NCBI GenBank assembly: GCA_964580315.1
Contig: CAZOKH010000003.1
Location: 1-64,000, forward strand
DNA: 64,000 nucleotides
Source of the DNA: CAZOKH01 sp964580315
GTDB taxonomy: Bacteria; Chloroflexota; Anaerolineae; Anaerolineales; Anaerolineaceae
Direction of reading: 5' to 3'
How positions within the stretch are numbered: position 1 is the stretch's first letter; each line of letters starts with the position of its first letter. Below the pieces are notes generated by a model. The model was not told the origin of the DNA. It did no database searches and saw only the letters and a list, made by a program, of their open reading frames with translations. The position numbers and the translations under genes were made by a program. This document shows, piece by piece, positions 16,521 to 24,302 of this stretch.

Positions 16521-16922
16521 TTGAATATACTGGTAATTGATGACGATCCGGCAACGACTGATCTGATGCAGATGCTGCTTAAACCTCTGGGGGCACAGGT
16601 TTTCACAGCAAATTCAGGGATCGATGGTATAAATCTTATCCCCTCCACAAACCCAGACTTGATTACGTTGGATTTGACAATGCCGAATATGGACGGATGG
16701 GAGGTGTGCCAAAGAATTCGGTCCTTTGCAGACACCCCCATATTGATCCTGTCTGCATTGGACAGCCCCGTATTAATTGCCAGGGCTTTGGATGCCGGCG
16801 CGGACGATTTTATTACCAAACCCATTTCCAGCGCAATGCTGTGCACCCGCATCAATTCCCTTTTACGTCGTTCGAAACCCCGACATTCTTTCGACCAAAT
16901 ATCACTTAACCCCCTTGCCTGA
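16521..16922 (+). CDS. Single-domain response regulator (receiver only)
   Basis: A 133-aa CheY-like receiver. The acidic pocket is Asp7-Asp8-Asp9 (ILVIDDDP), the phosphoacceptor Asp51 in TLDLTMPNMDGW, the conserved Ser78 in LILSA and Lys100 in FITKP. No output domain follows; the chain ends after an Arg-rich tail (LLRRSKPRH). The start is TTG 16521, set by GGAGG at 16511-16515; an upstream in-frame TTG at 16509 overlaps this site. No histidine kinase is adjacent, so the partner and output are unknown. It lies between ppdK (divergent) and the SppA-like gene. Confidence 0.85.
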   Translation: MNILVIDDDPATTDLMQMLLKPLGAQVFTANSGIDGINLIPSTNPDLITLDLTMPNMDGWEVCQRIRSFADTPILILSALDSPVLIARALDAGADDFITKPISSAMLCTRINSLLRRSKPRHSFDQISLNPLA

Positions 16923-16956
16923 TTCACAGGTAGATTTTTGCCCCTGCACAATGTAG

Positions 16957-16974
16957 TACAATAAAATTATTGTA
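16957..16974. promoter_or_regulatory. 18-bp palindrome upstream of the SppA-like gene
   Basis: TACAATAA and TTATTGTA flank AA to give a perfect inverted repeat, 50 bp before ATG 17024. TACAAT inside it could be a -10 box (TTTTTG at 16935-16940 is a poor -35), so the palindrome may be an operator over the promoter. It could equally be chance in AT-rich DNA. Confidence 0.3.
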
Positions 16975-17023
16975 TTGTGGGGGGTTTATTATTGGATTCT
17001 CATACGAATATTGGAGGGACTTT

Positions 17024-17881
17024 ATGAGCGAAACCGAACAGACCAAATCATGGGGAGTCGGAACCTGGTTATTGGTTATCTTCCTTCCCTTGGTGGCCGG
17101 GATTTTACTGTCCCTGCTCATTCCCAGACCAGTGATCGGCGTCATCAAACTGGATGACGCCATTTACAGCACATCTGCCGATGAAATGATCACTCAGATC
17201 ATTTATGCAAGGGAACATCCAGAAGTGCGTGCGGTCGTCCTGGTGATGAACAGTCCCGGTGGAACCGTCACAGATACCGAATCTATATACATGGAACTGG
17301 CGCGCTTACGCCAGACCAAACCGGTCATTACCTTAATTGAAGGAATGGCTGCTTCAGGTGGATACTATCTGGCAGTTGGAACAGACTACATCTTTGCTAA
17401 GCCTGCTTCAGAGGTCGGAAATGTTGGCGTCATTGGATATTTGCCCAGCATTCCCGGCGTCGGAGAAGAAACATACTCCACCGGTCCCTACAAATTGTGG
17501 GGAAATCCGCGTGAAACATACATACGGGAAATGGAAATGCTTAAGGACGGGTTTATTCAGGCAGTTTTGCTGGGCAGGGATGATCGTTTGAAGATTGAAA
17601 AGGAAGAAGTGCTGCGCGGTGAAATTTGGGCAGGCACTGTAGCCTTGAGGAAGGGTTTGATTGATGCCATTGGTACACGCACTGATGCTTATCAGAAAGC
17701 TGCATCCATGGCAAAAGTCTCCCATTTCAAAGTTGAAGATTTGCGCTCAGCCTCGGGTTTACCAGAGTATACATACTCCCCATACTTTTTCCAGACTTCC
17801 GAAGAAGGTGTAATCTCCCCCTACCCCAATGAAGCCGGCGTTTACCTGCTCTACATCCCTTCCATGGAGAAGCAGCCATGA
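17024..17881 (+). CDS. Signal peptide peptidase SppA-like serine protease (S49)
   Basis: A 285-aa membrane-anchored peptidase. One N-terminal transmembrane segment (about residues 13-33) precedes a ClpP-like domain with MNSPGGTVTDTE, the nucleophile Ser111 in EGMAASGGYYLA, and a candidate general base Lys157 in STGPYKLWGNP, matching the Ser/Lys dyad of short bacterial SppA. It would degrade signal peptides or membrane protein fragments at the outer face. The start has GGAGGG (17013-17018). It overlaps the next gene by 4 bp (ATGA), so the two products are likely coupled. Confidence 0.85.
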   Translation: MSETEQTKSWGVGTWLLVIFLPLVAGILLSLLIPRPVIGVIKLDDAIYSTSADEMITQIIYAREHPEVRAVVLVMNSPGGTVTDTESIYMELARLRQTKPVITLIEGMAASGGYYLAVGTDYIFAKPASEVGNVGVIGYLPSIPGVGEETYSTGPYKLWGNPRETYIREMEMLKDGFIQAVLLGRDDRLKIEKEEVLRGEIWAGTVALRKGLIDAIGTRTDAYQKAASMAKVSHFKVEDLRSASGLPEYTYSPYFFQTSEEGVISPYPNEAGVYLLYIPSMEKQP

Positions 17882-19485
17882 AACGAAATCTGATTCTGCT
17901 CGCACTTGTTGTAATGGCAGCCCCTGTTGTATTTCGGGCTATGTGGTTTTATCAAGGGATTTATCGCCCGGCGAAGCCCATTTCAACTCCGGCTTACGAA
18001 GAAATCGAGATGCCCGAACCAGCCATAACACCTCAACCCGATGATCTCACCGAGACAGGCATCAAAAAAGTGAATACACAGGTGCTCTTCGATCAATCGC
18101 ACGCCAATGAATATACGCTGTCAGAAATTGAACCGCTTATCAGTCAATTGAACAGAATGGGTGTAAAAATCGAAATCAATTACGATTATTCTCAACTGGG
18201 CGAACAACTGAAATCCAGCGATTCATACGTGATCATATCTCCCACCATCAACCACACCAGGGATGAAATTAACCTGCTAATCGATTTCGTCGACCGGGGT
18301 GGAAAGTTGCTGGTTATCGCCGATCCGACCCGCGGAGAAATTGACCTGTCGTCAGATTATTACGACTATTCTTACAGTGGGTTATCCAGCGTTGACATGA
18401 CCAACCTTGTTTTGGAACCTTTCAATATCCATTTCAAGAGTGATTATGTTTATAATCTGGTGGAAAACGAAAGTAATTTCCGCAACATCATTTGTACCAA
18501 AATGGCGGTGAACAGCCCCATCGCCAGAGGACTGAAAAAGGTTGTGCTCTTCAGCGCACACTCCCTGCAAACCAACCAGTCCGTCCTTTTGCAGGGCGAT
18601 GAAAACACGCTTTCCTCCACAACCGATGAAGGAGGAAACTTGATCCTTGGGGCAACCGGGGAAAACGGTCGCGTGCTGGCCATGGGCGATGTTTCATTCA
18701 TGACCGCTCCTTATAATCAAGTGGCTGACAATTCAACCCTGGTCAACAACATTGCCGCCTTCCTGGGTGGCGAAAAAAGGTCACGTACACTGGCCGATTT
18801 TCCCTACGTCTTTACCAACCAGGTTGTATTCCTGACTGAAAATGAAGAACCACTCGACAAGGAAACACTGCAAGATTTCGCCCGGATTCAATCCAATTTA
18901 AAAAGATTTGGTGTTGGTTCCAAAATTTATCACCGACCAATATCAGGCAACGACCTCCTGATCATCGGCACTTTTGGCCAATATGAAAAGCTGGAAGATT
19001 ACCTGGAACCTTTCGACCTTGAATTTAGCGACAAAATAACCACTGCCGAGGACAGCAAAGAGGAAGACGAGCCGGTCAGCAGCGAAGCCGCCCCCACAAT
19101 GGATGCGGAAATGGAAGAGCTGATAAACGGCTATCTGGACGATTTTTCAGATGAGTTAACGGTGAAACAAATCACAGTCCCGGGATTCGACAAAATTGAA
19201 GCCCAGGATATGGGATTAATCTTGCTCGATTCATCAAATGCGCGTTCCACGCTGGTGCTGCTGGCCGATTCAGATACACAACTGAGTGCGCTGGCTGACT
19301 TTGTTGCCTACGGCGACCTTTCAGGCTGTGCCATTCAAGACAACATCGCCGTTTGCCCGCTGGCTTCTAACGGTGCAGGCACAGATTTCAGCTATCCAGA
19401 TTATGAATATGATTATGATGATTTCTTCGCCCCCACACCTGAAGAAACCCTGGAAGAAACACCCACACCCGAAGCGGTAGGTTAA
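17878..19485 (+). CDS. Membrane-anchored protein with GldG/DUF4350-like domain
   Basis: A 535-aa protein with an N-terminal anchor (MKRNLILLALVVMAAPVVF) and an outer domain. Residues about 65-300 look like the DUF4350/GldG-type Rossmann-like fold: VLFDQSHANEYTLSEIEPLI, SYVIISPTINHTRDEINLLIDFVDRGGKLLVIADPT and NGRVLAMGDVSFMT. A second, similar but diverged half follows, then an acidic C-terminal tail rich in Asp/Glu/Tyr and Pro. Function is unknown; such domains occur beside ABC-type gliding or MoxR-linked loci. It is translationally coupled to the SppA-like peptidase and may be its partner or substrate. The stop abuts the stop of the convergent hydrolase with no spacer. Confidence 0.65.
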   Translation: MKRNLILLALVVMAAPVVFRAMWFYQGIYRPAKPISTPAYEEIEMPEPAITPQPDDLTETGIKKVNTQVLFDQSHANEYTLSEIEPLISQLNRMGVKIEINYDYSQLGEQLKSSDSYVIISPTINHTRDEINLLIDFVDRGGKLLVIADPTRGEIDLSSDYYDYSYSGLSSVDMTNLVLEPFNIHFKSDYVYNLVENESNFRNIICTKMAVNSPIARGLKKVVLFSAHSLQTNQSVLLQGDENTLSSTTDEGGNLILGATGENGRVLAMGDVSFMTAPYNQVADNSTLVNNIAAFLGGEKRSRTLADFPYVFTNQVVFLTENEEPLDKETLQDFARIQSNLKRFGVGSKIYHRPISGNDLLIIGTFGQYEKLEDYLEPFDLEFSDKITTAEDSKEEDEPVSSEAAPTMDAEMEELINGYLDDFSDELTVKQITVPGFDKIEAQDMGLILLDSSNARSTLVLLADSDTQLSALADFVAYGDLSGCAIQDNIAVCPLASNGAGTDFSYPDYEYDYDDFFAPTPEETLEETPTPEAVG

Positions 19486-20250
19486 TCAGGCAAATAAGAC
19501 CAGAAAATCATTCAAACCAGCCGCCACAGTTTGCGGCTGCTCCATCATCATCATATGCCCGGCGCCGTCAATTATGACAAGCCGGGCATTTTTCATTCTA
19601 TGCACCAGCTCATGTGCAGCATCCAGTGGAGAGAACGGGTCATCCGTTCCAACCACAATTAAAGCCGGCACATTCATTTCACTCACCAGATCAGTTGAAT
19701 CAGCGCGCTCTGCCATGCCCAGCGATGCCCCCGCCCCAGCCCGCACAGAAGTCGATAACATAATGCCGCTAATTTGTTTTGCCACCCCGGCATCACGCGT
19801 CAAACTGGGCAGCATACGCTCCACGGCCACCTGCATTCCCCTCTGTTGAATGGCTTCCGCCATCTCTTTTCGTCCTGCTTGCTTGTCAGGGGCATCAGCG
19901 GCGGTCTTACTGCCCACCAGTCCAAATCCCAGTAACCGCTCCGGGAAAAGCCGGGCAAACGCCAGTGTTACATAGCCGCCCATCGAATGACCAATGATCA
20001 CTGCCCTGGGAATTTTAAGCTGATCCAACAGCGCACAAACATCCCCCGCCAGTAGATCCATCGAATAAACGCCGTCGGCGGCAGGCGACTTCCCAAAGCC
20101 GCGCAAATCGGGCACAATGACGCGCACTCCCGTTTGCAAAAATGGAATAACCGGCTGCCAGGTTGTATGATCCAGTGGATAACCGTGTACCAGGACTAAC
20201 GGGATGCCCTGCCCGGCTTGCTCAAAGAACAAATCAACAGTCGCTTTCAT
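19486..20250 (-). CDS. Alpha/beta hydrolase
   Basis: A 254-aa alpha/beta-fold hydrolase. Oxyanion-hole region VLVHGYPLDHTTW, nucleophile Ser89 in IGHSMGGYV, acid Asp in VGTDDPFSP and catalytic His in IDGAGHMMMMEQP form a complete triad. The substrate (ester, lactone or haloacid-type) is not predictable. ATG 20250 has AGGAG seven bases upstream and overlaps the end of cca by 17 bp. It is the last gene of a cca-containing minus-strand group with hpt and tdk, probably by transcriptional convenience. Confidence 0.85.
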   Translation of the reverse strand: MKATVDLFFEQAGQGIPLVLVHGYPLDHTTWQPVIPFLQTGVRVIVPDLRGFGKSPAADGVYSMDLLAGDVCALLDQLKIPRAVIIGHSMGGYVTLAFARLFPERLLGFGLVGSKTAADAPDKQAGRKEMAEAIQQRGMQVAVERMLPSLTRDAGVAKQISGIMLSTSVRAGAGASLGMAERADSTDLVSEMNVPALIVVGTDDPFSPLDAAHELVHRMKNARLVIIDGAGHMMMMEQPQTVAAGLNDFLVLFA

Positions 20251-21775
20251 CTGAATTCTCCTGGTGATTAAAACTGCCGTTACGTTCATTCAACCACTGC
20301 CGGCATCGGTCCAGGGCTTGCTGGCGGGTTGAAATTTCTCCAATTGCCTGCAATTCTTGCACAAGTTCCAACAATTCACCAATCACAGGGCCGCTTTCCA
20401 GTGACAGTTCATCCTGCAAATCAGTTCCATTGAGTATTCGATCCGGCCGAACCATTTCGGGGTTTTGCCACCAGGTTTCCAAAAGAGCACGGCAAGTATC
20501 CAGCTCCCTTTTCCACCGCTCTTGCGGCAAGGTCGTGCGGTAGGTTGCCAGCACATCAGCCATCGAAAACAGGCAAACATCCACCCCCAGTTCATCCAGT
20601 TCATGAAAAAACCGATAAATTGCCCTTCTATCGGGTACCTCGCCGGTTCGCACCAGGTAATTTACCTTCATATGACCGGCAACAAACTGGCTCAACCAGC
20701 GGCATTCCACCTGGCTCAACGCCATCAACCGCGCTCTTTCCTCCATCATGCGCCCGCCGACTAAATCATGCTCAAAAAACCGAATCCGCCCGTCTTCAAC
20801 AACTTGACGCACTACCGGCTTGGCGACATCGTGATACAGCGCTCCCAGGAATAGCAGCTCGCGAACCGAGCGATTGGAACTGAGTGTTTGATTTAAATGT
20901 GCGGTAAAGTTTTGCCGGAACCTTCCCAGCAGCATGGTTGCCATGCCCAGGCGAAAATTATCAGCCGAACCCTCATAGTATTCCCCGGTTAAAACATGGG
21001 TGATTTTTTCCAGTTCTTGCACGGCTGCCAGGGTGTGGTCCCACACATCCAGAACATGCGGCGCAGATTGCTGCACACCCTGCAAGTCTCCCAGTTCAGG
21101 AAATACAATCGGTAAAACACCAACCTGTTGCATCAACCGCACCGCAGTACTGATTTTCTTCCCGGACAGGATTCGAAAAATTTCGTCGCGCTGGCGTTCA
21201 ACCGAAACATTGGCCAGAAATATCACCGCCTGTTGCATCAACTGGTAGGTGGGTTTATCAATTTTCAATTCCAGGTTCAAGGACAATCGGATGGCTCGCA
21301 GAATTCGAACCGGATCATCCAGAAACGATGAGGGTGAGCAAAGCACCAGTTGCCTGTCATGCAGGTGTTGAGCCCCTCCCAGTGGGTCAATCATCTGGTC
21401 AGGATGAAAAACATCCACAGCCATGGCATTGATGGTAAAGTCACGGCCGCGCAAATCTTCTTCCAACCCATCAGCTCTGAAAGCTGAAAAGTCCAGCATT
21501 ACATCACGGTCTTCGTCCAATCGAACAATCACACGGGCGGTTTGCCGGTCATCATCCAGCATAAAAAAAGCGCCGTGCAGAGTATCGGCTACACGACGCG
21601 CTACTGGTTTAACCTTTTCGGCTTCCAGCACAAAATCCAGGTCGTGTTTTCCCGAAAGCCCCAACAGGGCATCTCGAACCGACCCACCCACCAGGTAAAG
21701 ATGATCTGTCCTTTCAGACTGCTGCGTAAGTGCATGAAGAACTTCGGGATAATGCCGAAAAATGGAACCAAGCAT
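20234..21775 (-). CDS. cca: CCA tRNA nucleotidyltransferase / poly(A) polymerase family
   Basis: A 513-aa class II nucleotidyltransferase. The head domain has YLVGGSVRDALLG (residues 28-38) and the metal-binding pair in HDLDFVL (Asp45, Asp47), then the neck motif DFTINAMAVDV and DDPVRILRAIRLSLNLEL. A C-terminal HD domain is indicated by GALYHDVAKP and HDLVGGRMMEERARLM. It would add or repair the CCA end of tRNAs in the cytoplasm; whether it is full CCA-adding or only A- or CC-adding, as in some bacteria with two enzymes, cannot be told by eye. Lies 7 bp downstream of hpt. Confidence 0.88.
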   Translation of the reverse strand: MLGSIFRHYPEVLHALTQQSERTDHLYLVGGSVRDALLGLSGKHDLDFVLEAEKVKPVARRVADTLHGAFFMLDDDRQTARVIVRLDEDRDVMLDFSAFRADGLEEDLRGRDFTINAMAVDVFHPDQMIDPLGGAQHLHDRQLVLCSPSSFLDDPVRILRAIRLSLNLELKIDKPTYQLMQQAVIFLANVSVERQRDEIFRILSGKKISTAVRLMQQVGVLPIVFPELGDLQGVQQSAPHVLDVWDHTLAAVQELEKITHVLTGEYYEGSADNFRLGMATMLLGRFRQNFTAHLNQTLSSNRSVRELLFLGALYHDVAKPVVRQVVEDGRIRFFEHDLVGGRMMEERARLMALSQVECRWLSQFVAGHMKVNYLVRTGEVPDRRAIYRFFHELDELGVDVCLFSMADVLATYRTTLPQERWKRELDTCRALLETWWQNPEMVRPDRILNGTDLQDELSLESGPVIGELLELVQELQAIGEISTRQQALDRCRQWLNERNGSFNHQENSDESDC

Positions 21776-21782
21776 GAACTGT

Positions 21783-22346
21783 TTAGCTCCCCATCAATTT
21801 TTCGTACTTCTCCAAATCAACCACACCAATGAAGTTGAGGTTGCGATAAAACTCATCGATGTCCAGGCCATATCCAAAAACAAACTTATTCGGAATAACA
21901 AAGCCGGTATAGCGGATGGGAACATCCACCTCGCGCCGCTCTGCCTTGTCGAGCAAAGTACAAACAGACAGGCTGGCCGGCTTACGCGCTGAAAGCAGCT
22001 CAAGCACCGACTTGATCGTAAATCCGCTGTCAATGATATCTTCCACGATGATTACATGCCGGTCGCTGATATCGGTATTGATATCCAGTGTGATGCGCGC
22101 TCTGCCGCTGGTTTCTCTCTTGCCAGCTCCATAGGAGGAGACCGCCATAAATTCAATGGAATGAGGGGTATTGATGTTCCGCACCAGGTCAGTCATAAAC
22201 ATCACACCGCCGCGCAAAATGCAAATCAAGATTGGGCTCAGGTTGGCAAAATCACGGTCAATATCCTTCCCCAGTTCAGCAATGCGCTGGTGCAGTTTCT
22301 CTTCAGAAATCAAAACTTCTCCAAGAAATTCGTGATAATCAATCAC
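21783..22346 (-). CDS. hpt: Hypoxanthine phosphoribosyltransferase
   Basis: Hpt (187 aa) converts hypoxanthine (and often guanine) plus PRPP to IMP/GMP. The PRPP-binding signature is VIIVEDIIDSGFT (99-111), with CILRGGVMFMTDL and the base-binding FVFGYGLDIDEFYRNL region near the C-terminus. Length is typical. It lies between tdk and cca, and complements purine catabolism elsewhere in the window by salvaging hypoxanthine made by the adenine deaminase. Confidence 0.95.
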   Translation of the reverse strand: MIDYHEFLGEVLISEEKLHQRIAELGKDIDRDFANLSPILICILRGGVMFMTDLVRNINTPHSIEFMAVSSYGAGKRETSGRARITLDINTDISDRHVIIVEDIIDSGFTIKSVLELLSARKPASLSVCTLLDKAERREVDVPIRYTGFVIPNKFVFGYGLDIDEFYRNLNFIGVVDLEKYEKLMGS

Positions 22347-22361
22347 AATTCACTCCTTTTG

Positions 22362-22934
22362 CTAATTTCGGGGTACCTCGTGATGTTGACGGCAGCGCGC
22401 TTCGTACATCTCTGCCGCCCCAACAATAACAACCGGGTCATCATATCGGGCCGGTTTGCCGTTTACCAATCGTTGCGTACGGCTGGCGGGTTCACCGCAA
22501 ACCATGCAAATAGCCTGCAATTTATCAACGCGTTCAGCTTTCACAATCAAAATAGGCATACTGCCAAAGGGTTCACCTCGAAAATCCAGGTCTAACCCCG
22601 CCACAATCACGCGAATGCCGTCATTGGCTAACTTTTCCACAATATCAACAATTTCAGGTCCAAAGAACTGGGCTTCATCAAAACCAATCACGGTTGTATC
22701 AGGTTGAATGTATTGAAAAACGTCTTTAATGTCCCTCAACGGAGTGGCGTCAATATCCATGCCGGCATGCGAGGTCACTTTTTCTTCTGCATAACGGTTA
22801 TCAATCGCTGGCTTAAACACCTGTATCTTTTGCCTGGCAATAACAGCCCTGCGCAGGCGCCGGATTAATTCCTCGGTTTTTCCGCAAAACATTGAACCGC
22901 AAATCACCTCCAGCGATCCCGTAACATGCTTCAT
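22362..22934 (-). CDS. tdk: Thymidine kinase (type II)
   Basis: A 190-aa TK1-like thymidine kinase: P-loop GSMFCGKTEELIRRL (from residue 13), Walker B/catalytic Glu in IGFDEAQFFG, the lasso region, and Zn-binding cysteines in ICMVCGEPASRTQR plus a C-terminal CRQH. It phosphorylates thymidine for salvage. A GGAGGAGATC ribosome site precedes the ATG. It heads the minus-strand group tdk-hpt-cca-hydrolase and is separated from rpmE by a terminator. Confidence 0.95.
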   Translation of the reverse strand: MKHVTGSLEVICGSMFCGKTEELIRRLRRAVIARQKIQVFKPAIDNRYAEEKVTSHAGMDIDATPLRDIKDVFQYIQPDTTVIGFDEAQFFGPEIVDIVEKLANDGIRVIVAGLDLDFRGEPFGSMPILIVKAERVDKLQAICMVCGEPASRTQRLVNGKPARYDDPVVIVGAAEMYEARCRQHHEVPRN

Positions 22935-23000
22935 AACTGATCTCCTCCATAATAAGTTGTTTCGATTCTACACGAATTTTGATATTCTGTTTAAAACAAA

Positions 23001-23027
23001 AAAACCGCCCGGTTTAGGGGCGGTTTT
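23001..23027 (-). terminator. Strong intrinsic terminator after rpmE
   Basis: AAAACCGCCC and GGGCGGTTTT form a perfect 10-bp stem with a 7-base loop and T-runs on both sides, so it can act in either direction. Its place 13 bp after the rpmE stop makes it the end of the rplU-rpmA-rpmE operon. Confidence 0.9.
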
Positions 23028-23039
23028 TCACGATCTTAA

Positions 23040-23516
23040 TTAAACTGCAATATCATCAGCAGCAGCAGGAAGCTCATAACCCATCTGGCGAAGTTGTTTC
23101 TTCAAATCGATGAGAGATTTGCGTCCAAAGCCTTCGATATCCAGAACAGCCTGTTCTCCGGCGGCCAGTTTTTCAATCACCTGCCCAACGGTGGTGATAT
23201 CCACTTTTGCCAGGGCTTCGATGGAGCGTTTCGTTAAAGTTAGCTCAGCGATTGGGCGGTTCGGAGAAGTGCGTTCATCTTCGCGTGATTTCTGATCTTG
23301 CAGATAATCCTGACGAGCCTGCAAACGGCGGTAGAAGCGGTCAACCTGCCCTTCTTTGTCGAGAATACGCTGCTGCTCACCGGTGTAGAACGGGTGACAT
23401 TTTGAGCAGACTTCGGTTCGGATTTCTTTTTTTGTTGAACCGGTTTTCCAGGTGTTGCCGCAAGAGCAAATCACGGTTGCATCCGGGTAATATGTGGGAT
23501 GAATGTCTTTCTTCAT
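23040..23516 (-). CDS. rpmE: Ribosomal protein bL31 fused to an RpoA-CTD-like domain
   Basis: A 158-aa protein, more than twice the usual L31 length (about 70 aa). Residues 1-50 are bL31 of the zinc type: MKKDIHPTYYPDA, Cys17 and Cys19 (CSC), Cys37 and Cys40 (CSKC), HPFYTG. After a charged linker (51-87), residues 88-149 read like the helix-hairpin-helix C-terminal domain of RNA polymerase alpha: LTLTKRSIEALAKVDITTVGQ and DIEGFGRKSLIDLKKQL. L31 bridges the ribosomal subunits; the added domain could bind DNA, RNA or protein. ATG 23516 is the natural L31 start; in-frame codons upstream add nine non-family residues. Third gene of the rplU operon. Confidence 0.85.
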   Translation of the reverse strand: MKKDIHPTYYPDATVICSCGNTWKTGSTKKEIRTEVCSKCHPFYTGEQQRILDKEGQVDRFYRRLQARQDYLQDQKSREDERTSPNRPIAELTLTKRSIEALAKVDITTVGQVIEKLAAGEQAVLDIEGFGRKSLIDLKKQLRQMGYELPAAADDIAV

Positions 23517-23575
23517 AACAACTTTTTGCCTTTCAAAAAGCAAGTTTCAAGTTGAAACTGCACTAAAAGTTTTTT

Positions 23576-23836
23576 CTATTCCTCAGCGGGCATAACATTG
23601 ACGCGCTTGCGCCCGGTCGGCAAGGTTTCAAAAACAACCACACCGTCGGCTGTTGCAAAAAGGGTATCATCTTTGCCAATGCCAACATTCTCACCCGGTT
23701 TAATGCGCGTACCACGCTGGCGCACCAGAATATTTCCAGAAATTACCTGTTCGCCGCCGTAATGTTTTACACCCAGGCGCTGGGCATTGCTGTCACGACC
23801 GTTGCGGCTGGAGCCGCCGCCTTTCTTGTGAGCCAT
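23576..23836 (-). CDS. rpmA: Ribosomal protein bL27
   Basis: An 86-aa bL27: MAHKKGGGSSRNGRDSNAQR, then GGEQVISGNILVRQRGT and VGIGKDDTLFA. The N-terminal tail reaches the peptidyl transferase centre. There is no Firmicutes-type cleavable extension before the conserved AHKKG. It follows rplU by 5 bp, the standard L21-L27 pairing. Confidence 0.98.
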   Translation of the reverse strand: MAHKKGGGSSRNGRDSNAQRLGVKHYGGEQVISGNILVRQRGTRIKPGENVGIGKDDTLFATADGVVVFETLPTGRKRVNVMPAEE

Positions 23837-23841
23837 AATTT

Positions 23842-24159
23842 CTACTCCTTCTCAATCGATTCAATAAGCAATCGGGTATATTGTTGGCGATGACCAGTCT
23901 TCACGCGGATGCGTTTCTTGGGTCTATATTTGAACACAGTCAATTTCGGCCCCTTGACATGATCGACCACTGTGGTTTTCACCGCAGCGCCCTTCACCTG
24001 GGGTGTACCAACGGCAATGTCTTCGCCGTCTGAAACCAGCAGTACTGCATCAAGGGTAACTTGATCGCCCTTGTTCACAGTCAAAAGGTCCACATCAATT
24101 GTGGCGCCTTCTTCGGCACGGTACTGCTTTCCACCGCTTTCTACAATTGCATACTTCAT
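23842..24159 (-). CDS. rplU: Ribosomal protein bL21
   Basis: A 105-aa bL21 beginning MKYAIVESGGKQYRAEEG and ending with RPKKRIRVKTGHRQQYTRLLI, both diagnostic. It is a 50S subunit protein binding 23S rRNA. ATG 24159 has GGAG seven bases upstream; in-frame codons extending to 24228 lie within the leader and are not family-like. First gene of rplU-rpmA-rpmE. Confidence 0.98.
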   Translation of the reverse strand: MKYAIVESGGKQYRAEEGATIDVDLLTVNKGDQVTLDAVLLVSDGEDIAVGTPQVKGAAVKTTVVDHVKGPKLTVFKYRPKKRIRVKTGHRQQYTRLLIESIEKE

Positions 24160-24238
24160 ATTTTCTCCAATCTTCACTTCACCGCATACCACGCGAAAGA
24201 GTTCGCCCGGCTGCGGGGAAGTTGGCATAGATAAACTC

Positions 24239-24302
24239 GCCCCAGCTCCAATTGCCGGGGCAATGCAGGAAGTATTATACAGGGTGCTGCAAAGTCTGTC
24301 AA
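24239..24302 (-). promoter_or_regulatory. Consensus promoter and leader hairpin of the rplU operon
   Basis: Minus strand TTGACA (24297-24302), 17-bp spacer and TATAAT (24274-24279): a full consensus promoter overlapping the last codons of selB. The transcript would start near 24267, giving a leader of about 108 nt with an eight-pair hairpin at 24239-24261 (one G-U pair). This may be an autoregulatory r-protein leader; the class is not identified. Confidence 0.75.
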
